From: JANMDR01 sp031376425
GTDB taxonomy: Bacteria; Pseudomonadota; Gammaproteobacteria; Burkholderiales; Usitatibacteraceae
Length of the DNA stretch: 30,087 bases
NCBI GenBank assembly: GCA_031376425.1
Contig: JANMDR010000314.1
Coordinates: 1-30,087, forward strand
Reading direction: 5' to 3'
Numbering within the stretch: position 1 is the first letter of the stretch; the number at the start of each line of letters is the position of its first letter. Positions 1 through 5,557 of the stretch are shown piece by piece. The position numbers and the translations under genes were made by a program. The notes under the pieces are model-generated. The model saw only the letters and a list, made by a program, of their open reading frames with translations. It ran no database searches and was not told where the DNA came from.

Positions 1-401
1 GCACTATTTATATGGCCGACGGCGGCCAAGCCCAATCAATAATTGATACTCGTGATATCGCAGATGTTGCTGCGAAAATATTGCAAACCCCCGCCGTGCA
101 CGCAAGTCGTACTTACAACCTAACCGGAGGCGAAAATATCACTGGCACACAAGCAGCCGCCCTCATCGCACACGCCATCGGTAAACCTGTGCAGCACATC
201 AGCATACCCACCGAAGCAGCAGTAGCCACCATGCAGCAATGTGGCATGCCAGCCTTTAGCATCAATATTTTAGATTCACTCAACAAAGTACTTTCGGCTG
301 GATATGCCAGTGGCGTATCGGCTGATACTGAAACATTGCTAGGCAAAAAACCGCGCACGTTTGCTGCGTTTGTGGAAGATAATGTGACGGCTTGGAAGTA
401 G
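1..401 (+). CDS. NmrA-like NAD(P)-binding reductase, C-terminal part (runs off left edge)
   Basis: The reading frame is open to the left edge (codons from base 3) and ends at TAG 399-401, so only about the last 132 residues are present. They match the C-terminal half of NmrA-like/atypical short-chain reductases: 'DTRDIADVAAKIL' is the conserved segment where these proteins contact substrate, followed by 'YNLTGGENITGTQAAALI', a G-K-P motif, and an ending of the type 'LLGKKPRTFAAFVEDNVTAW' that is typical of NAD(P)H-azoreductase/NmrA-type oxidoreductases. The Rossmann nucleotide-binding N-terminus lies outside the window, so cofactor preference and catalytic status cannot be judged. A 10-bp hairpin begins 17 bases after the stop and probably ends the transcript. 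The internal ATG at 12 is only a methionine inside the protein. Confidence 0.8.
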   Translation, partial: TIYMADGGQAQSIIDTRDIADVAAKILQTPAVHASRTYNLTGGENITGTQAAALIAHAIGKPVQHISIPTEAAVATMQQCGMPAFSINILDSLNKVLSAGYASGVSADTETLLGKKPRTFAAFVEDNVTAWK

Positions 402-417
402 GGTTTTTTGGTTGATG

Positions 418-452
418 CCTTGGAAATACGCTGTCTAAGGGGATTTCCAAGG
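418..452 (+). terminator. 10-bp hairpin 3' of the NmrA-like gene; divergent member of the dispersed repeat family
   Basis: CCTTGGAAAT (418-427) and ATTTCCAAGG (443-452) are perfect inverted repeats with a 15-base loop. A short T-rich stretch (TTATGTTTTT) follows, so a Rho-independent terminator is plausible though the T tract is not ideal. Spacing, loop length and the internal TAAGG match the hairpin repeats at 1458, 2146, 2822, 4775, 5493 and 8172, but several stem bases differ in a way that keeps pairing. Confidence 0.5.
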
Positions 453-602
453 AGTTATGTTTTTCTAAAAAGTAACATTGATAATCATCCCGTGAACTGT
501 TGTAAGTTAATTTACGCGAACAAGGTGCAGGGTTTTACATTTGGGATAACATGGCGCTAAACTGAGACTTATCTTTTAATAAGTGCAATTCAAGGTGCCC
601 CC

Positions 603-1415
603 ATGATTAAACGCCTAACAGCAACCGTACTTTGCCTCGCCAGTTTGTTCGCCACTCAAAACGCCCACAGCGAATGCAATGCCACTCAATTAGTTGAAGT
701 GAAAGTCGGCGAAAAACAAGTGGCGGCGTGGAAGGGGGTATCTAACGAGGTGCATTCATTGGTGATGGCCAATGGCTTTAAGGTTGGTCTAAAAGTAGAG
801 CAGGCCAGTCGTGAGAGCCAAGAGTATTGGCTTAAGCGGGGTAAATCAAACACGATGCCGGAGCTTTTGCGTATTTCGGTTTATGACCTAAGCGGCACAC
901 CTGACGCTAAGCCGCGCCTCATGACATATTCGTTTGGTGGCGTTAACAGCAAACAAGGCTATACGCCGCGTGGTGGCGCGGCGCGGATTGAGGAGGTGGG
1001 TGAACCAGGCATTACCTTGAACCTCTCTAGACAAACCTGCCTTAACGCAGACCAAGTTGCCGCCCTGCCCTCTGCCGCTGAGTTAAATCAGGTAGAAGAA
1101 AAAATTCAGCCCAACGCCCAAGAGTTAAAAGGGCAAGAAGCCGCGAAAGCCGACGCGGCCAATGGCAAGCTATTGGTGAATTATCCCAAAGGCGCATTTA
1201 GCGAGGCTGAATTGGCAATCGTTAAAAGCGAAGTTGAAAAAGCCGGATTGCAATTTCAAATACGGGATGATGCAGGTGACATCGACGCGCGCAGCTTTAA
1301 GCGTGGATATGACAGCACAATGATGGCAGCCGTGATGAATAAATTAGGCGAAGCAAAGTCGCGCGAGATGGAACGTAATATTAAGGCGCGGATGGCGGAA
1401 TTGAAGCAGAAGTAA
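603..1415 (+). CDS. Exported protein of unknown family
   Basis: This 270-residue ORF starts at ATG 603. A cleavable signal peptide is clear: K3-R4, a hydrophobic core 'TATVLCLASLFA' and an AHS-like cleavage site near residue 23. The mature protein would begin with a cysteine-containing segment ('ECNATQ'), and there are two cysteines outside the signal peptide (about 24 and 145), which could form a disulfide in the periplasm. The N-terminal half is beta-rich with a short 'SFGGVNSKQGYTPRGG' loop. The C-terminal half (about 150-270) is charged and helical, ending in a Lys/Arg/Glu-rich helix. I recognise no family and assign no function. The upstream AAGGTG is a weak ribosome-binding site. A copy of the hairpin repeat lies 43 bases beyond the stop. 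Confidence 0.7.
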   Translation: MIKRLTATVLCLASLFATQNAHSECNATQLVEVKVGEKQVAAWKGVSNEVHSLVMANGFKVGLKVEQASRESQEYWLKRGKSNTMPELLRISVYDLSGTPDAKPRLMTYSFGGVNSKQGYTPRGGAARIEEVGEPGITLNLSRQTCLNADQVAALPSAAELNQVEEKIQPNAQELKGQEAAKADAANGKLLVNYPKGAFSEAELAIVKSEVEKAGLQFQIRDDAGDIDARSFKRGYDSTMMAAVMNKLGEAKSREMERNIKARMAELKQK

Positions 1416-1457
1416 GTTTTTTGAAAAAGTTGCAGCTTGTTTTAACTGATTAAAATA

Positions 1458-1490
1458 GCGGAAGACGCCCATATTTACTAGATCTTTAGC
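1458..1490. repeat. Dispersed 33-nt hairpin repeat, copy 2
   Basis: This element starts GCGGAAGA and ends TCTTTAGC, giving a nearly complete 8-bp arm pair with a 17-base core. By my hand alignment it matches the copy at 4775-4807 without gaps at 23 of 33 positions. It lies 43 bases after the stop of the exported protein and 76 bases before the next ORF, and no T tract follows. Confidence 0.45.
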
Positions 1491-1566
1491 CTATTGCATG
1501 AACGTATATCGCAACGGTTTTTATTCCTCAAGTTTTGCGGTACACATTACCTTAGGATTCAACTGA

Positions 1567-1830
1567 ATGCGATCTGGAGCACACTTCGAAATTGAGCTTG
1601 AGGTAGCGAATAGTACAGCTGCTGGCAAAGTAGTTCGAGCAAATAATGAAGCTGAAGTTTTGGCATTCGCAAATGAAAACCTGCAACCGAGTACGGGGCT
1701 AATTGTCGCTTGCCTCCGCGATGGCGTGGACTTTGGCAATTTAATTATTGAAGTAGATGCGAAAAGAAACTGTAATTTGCGAGTCCTCGAACATAGGGGT
1801 TTCTTCGTCAACGACTTGTCTGTGAAGTAG
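1567..1830 (+). CDS. Small hypothetical protein (87 aa)
   Basis: ATG 1567 follows an in-frame TGA (1564-1566), so the start cannot be further upstream. The translation is acidic with alternating hydrophobic strands ('HFEIELEVAN', 'GLIVACLRDG', 'NLIIEVDAK') and one alpha segment, and it looks like a small folded alpha/beta domain. The overlapping minus-strand ORF is Ser/Thr/Arg-rich and looks like a shadow. The ribosome-binding site is weak (TAGGAT about 10 bases upstream). I recognise no family. Base composition is more AT-rich than its neighbours, which fits a foreign or decaying segment. It could also be a chance ORF. Confidence 0.4.
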   Translation: MRSGAHFEIELEVANSTAAGKVVRANNEAEVLAFANENLQPSTGLIVACLRDGVDFGNLIIEVDAKRNCNLRVLEHRGFFVNDLSVK

Positions 1831-1988
1831 GCGCTATCTGCATTGGAGTATTGGTTACCAGCACAGGAGAGAACACTCAGTCTTCGGTGGCAAGATGAAT
1901 GAAATCTAACAAAACTCTCGAAGATGATGTCGTGTTAATTTTTATTCTTTGTACGGGCGGTAACTCGCAACGCCTTTCACTTCTATAA

Positions 1989-2120
1989 GCGAAAATCCCG
2001 CTCGGCCGCTTTGGTGATGCGCCCGAAATCGCCGCTGCGACGCTGTTTTTAGCGCGCGATGAGTCAAGCTATATGCTGGGAGCAGAGATTGTCGTAGAGG
2101 GTAGATTTTCAGCGCTTTAA
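1989..2120 (+). pseudogene. C-terminal remnant of a short-chain dehydrogenase (SDR)
   Basis: An open stretch of 43 codons ending at TAA 2118-2120 reads 'IPLGRFGDAPEIAAATLFLA', then 'RDESSYMLGAEIVVEGRF'. This is the signature C-terminus of classical SDRs (P-L-G-R-x-G-x-P-x-E-I-A, then F-L-A-S-D-x-S-S-Y-x-x-G-x-x-I-x-V-D-G). An in-frame TAA at 1986-1988 immediately precedes it, and no Rossmann TGxxxGxG or YxxxK segment exists upstream in any frame, so about 200 residues are missing. No start codon or ribosome-binding site is seen. The preceding 1831-1988 shows nothing else recognisable. This is a gene scrap left by deletion or recombination. Confidence 0.7.
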
Positions 2121-2145
2121 ATTCAGTGGATATTGAATTTTAACT

Positions 2146-2178
2146 AACGAAAGACGCTGGTTTTAGGGTTTCTTCAGC
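2146..2178. repeat. Dispersed 33-nt hairpin repeat, copy 3 (one arm degenerate)
   Basis: The right half (TTTTAGGG then TCTTCAGC) matches the consensus of the other copies well. The left arm is degraded (GAAAGA instead of TGAAGA). It lies 10 bases beyond the reconstructed stop of the minus-strand AhpD-like pseudogene and 25 bases after the SDR remnant. Confidence 0.4.
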
Positions 2179-2188
2179 CAGTCTTCAA

Positions 2189-2792
2189 CTACCCATGCCT
2201 TCCCACTTCCCAATCCTCTCCGAGTAGCGATGCCTGCGCAAATGCCAGTGGTGCTGCTTCTAATTGAGTTGCCACGGTATAGTTCCAGCGGTTTAAAATC
2301 CGAACAATCCGAGTACGCCCACTATTTCCATGATGGCTTTGGGGCTGAAGTATTGTTCTAGTTCTTTAAAATGGGCATCGGTGATGGCGTTAGGGCTTTG
2401 GCCTGCGGCTAACGCTAGGTTAAGCGCGGCGCGTTCGGCTTGGGTGAAGGCGGGGTCGGTAGCAAATTGCCATTCGTTTTGAATTTTAGCGCTGACGGTT
2501 TCTGCGTCGGTATCGGCCATTTTTATCGCGCCGTGCGCTGTATGGGCTTGGCAATAGCGGCAACCTGCTGCGCCGCTTACTGCAGTGGCGATCATGCGTT
2601 TAAGGGTGCCATCAAGTGAGCCCGGATTGTAGATCACGGCCACCAATTGCTGCATTGCGCTCAATAGTTCCGGCGGTGCGCCATGGTTAAAACATCGTTG
2701 GGAATAAAACCCATCAGCTGTTGGGCATATACCAAATTGGCGCGGGCTGTTTCGCTTAATTGGGCTACGGGCAGTGGCGTGATGCGTGACAT
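2189..2792 (-). pseudogene. AhpD-like / carboxymuconolactone decarboxylase family gene, broken by two frameshifts
   Basis: Read on the minus strand, ATG 2792 opens 'MSRITPLPVAQLSETARANL' and reaches 'VLTMAHR', the usual N-terminus of this family, then hits TGA. Adding one C in the CGCCGG near 2670-2675 restores 'PELLSAMQQLVAVIYNPGSL' and the catalytic CxxC segment 'AGCRYCQAHTAHGA' (Cys-x-x-Cys-x-x-His). The frame then stops at TAA near 2293. Adding one T to the T run near 2295-2298 continues into 'LNRWNYTVATQLEAAPLAFA' and ends 'EDWEVGRHG' at TAG 2189-2191, which is the expected family C-terminus. The repaired product would be about 201 residues, normal for a peroxidase-related AhpD-fold protein. 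Both lesions are one-base losses in short homopolymers, so true decay and sequencing error are both possible. The piece from 2664 to 2293 alone could be annotated as a 123-residue protein. Confidence 0.8.
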
Positions 2793-2821
2793 GGTGGCTT
2801 TCGTTTTCTGTTCTTAAATTA

Positions 2822-2860
2822 ATGCCTGAAGAAGCCTTAAAATAGGGCAGTTTCAGGCAT
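2822..2860. repeat. Dispersed hairpin repeat, copy 4 (perfect 9-bp arms)
   Basis: ATGCCTGAA (2822-2830) and TTCAGGCAT (2852-2860) are perfect inverted repeats around a 21-base centre that itself contains GCC/GGC (2834-2836, 2846-2848). It lies in the divergent space between the AhpD-like pseudogene and the serine hydrolase, ending 35 bases before the hydrolase start. Here it could act as an operator or a 5' leader hairpin as well as a repeat. Confidence 0.55.
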
Positions 2861-2895
2861 AATGAAGTTCTATTATTAACGCTAAGGAAGCTATT

Positions 2896-4737
2896 ATGCG
2901 CTACTTAAAATCGCTTGTTGCCGGTGTTTTTATCAGCACAGTAGTATTTGCCGATCTACCGCAATCAGCGCATGCGGCAGTTCCGGTTATGGCCTATGCA
3001 GAAACTGCCGATCCTGCCTTGGCTGACTTCGACGCGTTTGTAGAGGCACAGCTAAAGAAATGGAACACTCCCGGTGCTGCAATCACGGTGGTGCGGTTTG
3101 ACGACAAGGGTCAGGCCAAGGTGATTTTGCAGCGTGGCTACGGGCTGCGCGATGTAGATAAAAATTTAGCGATGACGCACCTTACGGTGCAACCGATTGC
3201 GTCGGTAACAAAATCATTTACCGTAGCGGCGATGGCGACCTTGGTGCGCGAAGGTAAGTTGTCATGGGATAAGCCGGTGCGGGATTATCTACCGGATTTT
3301 AAAATGTTCAACGACACGACAACCTTGAACGCGACCCCGCGTGATTTAGTTACGCATCGCACGGGGCTGCCACGTCATGATTATTCTTGGTTTAATTCTA
3401 GCGCTACGCGTGAGGCGCTTTATCAACGTTTGCAGTATTTAGAGCCTTCCGCGCAGTTGCGGGCGGTGTGGCAATACAATAATTTTATGTATATGACGGC
3501 TGGTTATCTAAGCGGCAAGGTGGCCGGAATGGAGTGGGAAAACTTGGTGCGCACCAATCTGTTAAAGCCCCTAAATATGAGTGCCTCCAGCTTATCTATA
3601 GACGAAATGTTGAAGTCCCCCAATGTGGGCGCGGGCTATGCTTGGGATGAAAATGAGGTGCCAAAGCGCCTTGACTATAAACCTATTAGCACAATGGCAC
3701 CAACTGGCGCGATTAACTCCAACATGGAAGACATGGCGCGTTACTTACGGATGTTGCTGGCTAATGGGCAGTTTGAGGGCAAAACGATTTTAAACGCGGC
3801 CGATATTATTGAAATGACCAACCCGCAAATGGTGATGCCCGATGCCCGCTTGTTTGATGAAATTTCTGCCACGCAATATGGCATGGGATTTTTCTTAACC
3901 CATTATCGCGGCGAAAAATTGGTGCACCACGGCGGTAATATGCCGGGGGCGTCATCCTTACTGTCATTTTTGCCTAACAAAAAAATGGCGGTATTTACAA
4001 CCGTAAACTTAAGCGCATCGTCACTCCCCACAGTTTTAACCTATGCCGTGTACGACCGTTTGCTTGGGTTAAAACCAGTAGATTGGAGTGGGCGTTTTTG
4101 GGACCGTAAAGAAAAAACCAAAGCGAGCGAAGCAGCGGCAAAAAAACAAAATTTAAGTCCGCGTAAATTTGGTACATCGCTAAGCCATCGCCTTGCTGAT
4201 TATGCGGGCGATTATGGACATCCCGGTTATGGGGTAATTTCGTTTACTGCTCAAGGGCAAAATCTAAGCGGCACCTATAACGGCTTAAACAGCAGCTTCC
4301 TGCACTTTCATTACGATGTGTTCGAAGCGCCGGACGATAAACTCAACGAATTAGCCAAACTAAAGGCGCAGTTTCTAACGGATATTGATGGCGAGATTTC
4401 TGCCGTGCGCATTGGCTTGGAATCGGTTATTAAACCCATTGAATTTCTACGTCAACCCGATGCTGCGTTTAAGGACGCAATATTTTTAGCACCATTTGCA
4501 GGCAGTTATGAGCTCGGTGCCACTCCTGTTACTGTGGCATTGCGCGATGATAATGTGCTTACACTAGCCATACCCGGCCAGCCCACCCGCGAATTGATTG
4601 GTTTGCGCGGTCGTAAATTTGCAATCAAAGGATCAAGCGGTTACAGCGTTGAGTTTATGGTGGGTGACAAGGGTGCAGTGAGTCAGGCAGTGTTTTATCA
4701 GCCCAATGGGAATTTTGTGGCTACTCGACGAAAATAA
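2896..4737 (+). CDS. Secreted serine hydrolase of the class C beta-lactamase / penicillin-binding-protein-like family
   Basis: The product has 613 residues, with ATG 2896 behind a good AAGGAAG ribosome-binding site. A signal peptide with an A-H-A cleavage site near residue 27 sends it to the periplasm. The beta-lactamase-type domain (about 45-385) has all three motifs of the family: Ser103-V-T-Lys106 (nucleophile and general base), Tyr194-N-Asn196, and His344-His-Gly-Gly347 in place of the KTG box, as in esterase-like and peptidase-like members. A C-terminal beta-barrel-like region (about 420-613) with 'LADYAGDYGHPGYG' resembles the DUF3471-type lipocalin-like domain often fused to such hydrolases. 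Family members include D-aminopeptidases, esterases and peptidoglycan-related enzymes. The substrate cannot be read from sequence, and beta-lactam resistance should not be assumed. It is probably monocistronic. Confidence 0.9.
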   Translation: MRYLKSLVAGVFISTVVFADLPQSAHAAVPVMAYAETADPALADFDAFVEAQLKKWNTPGAAITVVRFDDKGQAKVILQRGYGLRDVDKNLAMTHLTVQPIASVTKSFTVAAMATLVREGKLSWDKPVRDYLPDFKMFNDTTTLNATPRDLVTHRTGLPRHDYSWFNSSATREALYQRLQYLEPSAQLRAVWQYNNFMYMTAGYLSGKVAGMEWENLVRTNLLKPLNMSASSLSIDEMLKSPNVGAGYAWDENEVPKRLDYKPISTMAPTGAINSNMEDMARYLRMLLANGQFEGKTILNAADIIEMTNPQMVMPDARLFDEISATQYGMGFFLTHYRGEKLVHHGGNMPGASSLLSFLPNKKMAVFTTVNLSASSLPTVLTYAVYDRLLGLKPVDWSGRFWDRKEKTKASEAAAKKQNLSPRKFGTSLSHRLADYAGDYGHPGYGVISFTAQGQNLSGTYNGLNSSFLHFHYDVFEAPDDKLNELAKLKAQFLTDIDGEISAVRIGLESVIKPIEFLRQPDAAFKDAIFLAPFAGSYELGATPVTVALRDDNVLTLAIPGQPTRELIGLRGRKFAIKGSSGYSVEFMVGDKGAVSQAVFYQPNGNFVATRRK

Positions 4738-4753
4738 GGTAAGATAAGGTAAG
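4734..4753 (+). repeat. 10-bp tandem duplication over a stop codon
   Basis: ATAAGGTAAG occurs twice in direct tandem (4734-4743 and 4744-4753). The first unit contains the TAA stop (4735-4737) of the serine hydrolase, and the second adds a second TAA just downstream in another frame. This looks like a recent slippage duplication. Confidence 0.7.
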
Positions 4754-4774
4754 AAATAGAACATTCGTTAGCAG

Positions 4775-4807
4775 GTTGAAGATAGCCGTATTTAGGACAT
4801 CTTCAGC
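4775..4807. repeat. Dispersed 33-nt hairpin repeat, copy 5
   Basis: GTTGAAGAT (4775-4783) pairs with ATCTTCAGC (4799-4807), nine base pairs with one G-T wobble, around a 15-base centre. It lies 38 bases after the serine hydrolase stop. No T tract follows, so any terminator role would not be classical. The remaining 4808-5013 before the next gene shows no convincing gene. Confidence 0.55.
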
Positions 4808-5013
4808 GTACTCCTACCGCTGTTTCCGCGTCCGATGTCGGCCCGGATGGCACCCAATCTATTTGGTGCCGCGATATGCTTCGCAACAAGCTGTGATGCG
4901 GCGCTTGACCAATTGACGGCAGGGGTGCAAAAATTAGGTTTGTAGCAACGGATTGATCCAGGGGTGGAAAGCTGCGTAGCTGTGAAGCACATCAAGCCCA
5001 CATTTGATTTTAC

Positions 5014-5020
5014 AAGGAGA
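5014..5020 (+). promoter_or_regulatory. Ribosome-binding site that fixes the VOC-protein start
   Basis: AAGGAGA lies 6 bases before ATG 5027. This near-consensus site selects ATG 5027 over the in-frame upstream ATG at 4964, which has no such site and would add 21 unrelated residues. Confidence 0.85.
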
Positions 5021-5026
5021 TTCAAG

Positions 5027-5491
5027 ATGCCTAAATTTTTGCCTATTCCGCATGGCGAGCATTGCGTGATGCCCTACCTCATTGTTAAAAATGCGGAGGC
5101 CGCGATTGCGTTTTACACCGCAGTTTTTGATGCGAAGGAGCTTGGCCGTTTAATGATGATGGGTAGTGTGGGTCATGCTGAGTTGCAAGTTGGTGATTCG
5201 AAAATCATGCTTTCAGAAGAAAACCTTGAGTGGGGCAGCAAAAGTCCCACTACCCTAGGGGACAGTACGGTAACCATCGCGCTTTACGTGGCCGACGTTG
5301 ATGTCTCGGTGCAACGTGCCATTGACGCAGGTGCGACGCTAGTAATGCCGGTAAAGGACGAATTCTACGGATTACGCGTAGGCGTCATTCATGATCCCTT
5401 CGGCCATAAATGGCACATCAGCACGCCGATCGAAGTGGTGTCGTTCGAAGAAATGCAGAAGCGTTGTGATGCGATGTTTGCTGCAGGGTAA
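5027..5491 (+). CDS. VOC-superfamily protein, PhnB/glyoxalase-like
   Basis: The product is 154 residues from ATG 5027. The fold signature is the paired beta-alpha-beta-beta-beta module of vicinal oxygen chelate proteins. Module one is 'VMPYLIVKNAEAAIAFYTAVF' split around the Y-L-I-V strand, followed by 'GHAELQVGDSKIMLSEEN'. Module two is 'TIALYVADVDVSVQRAIDAG' ending in 'DPFGHKWHIST'. The D-P-F-G-H-x-W ending is characteristic of the PhnB-like (3-demethylubiquinone-methyltransferase-like) branch. Candidate metal ligands or their equivalents are the His of 'VGHAEL' and the acidic residues of the second module, but this branch often has no demonstrated enzyme activity, so no reaction is assigned. 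A hairpin repeat begins two bases after the stop and separates it from the convergent kinase gene. Confidence 0.88.
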   Translation: MPKFLPIPHGEHCVMPYLIVKNAEAAIAFYTAVFDAKELGRLMMMGSVGHAELQVGDSKIMLSEENLEWGSKSPTTLGDSTVTIALYVADVDVSVQRAIDAGATLVMPVKDEFYGLRVGVIHDPFGHKWHISTPIEVVSFEEMQKRCDAMFAAG

Positions 5492-5492
5492 G

Positions 5493-5525
5493 GCTGAAGG
5501 AACCCTATAATAAGGCATCTTCGCG
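5493..5525. repeat. Dispersed 33-nt hairpin repeat, copy 6, between convergent genes
   Basis: This copy begins GCTGAAGG, has the core CCCTATAATAAGGCAT, and ends CTTCGCG. It starts one base after the VOC-protein stop codon (5489-5491) and ends 32 bases before the stop of the convergent kinase gene. It is well placed to terminate or insulate both transcripts. Its outer arms are less paired than those of copies 4 and 5. Confidence 0.5.
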
Positions 5526-5557
5526 TTTATTACTTGGCCTATAGGAATTTTCTTGCG

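Noticed and set aside
1521..1811. Minus-strand 96-codon ORF opposite the 87-residue ORF
   Set aside because: It is Ser/Thr/Arg/Lys-rich without fold-like patterning; the plus-strand frame looks more protein-like.
1918..1951. Weak repeat-like stretch (CGAAGATG ... ATTCTTTG)
   Set aside because: Arms are only partly complementary and the core does not match; not counted as a copy.
2160..2290. Alternative minus-strand frame ending 'KAWVVEDWLKKP'
   Set aside because: It is open by chance; the other frame matches the AhpD-like family C-terminus and continues the pseudogene.
4808..4945. Plus-strand frame ending 'CDAALDQLTAGVQKLGL' that looks faintly like a gene's C-terminus
   Set aside because: It has no recognisable family and no upstream homologous part; not enough to call a remnant.
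4792..5025. Minus-strand 77-codon ORF upstream of the VOC gene
   Set aside because: It has no family resemblance, overlaps a hairpin repeat and the VOC ribosome-binding site, and is probably chance.
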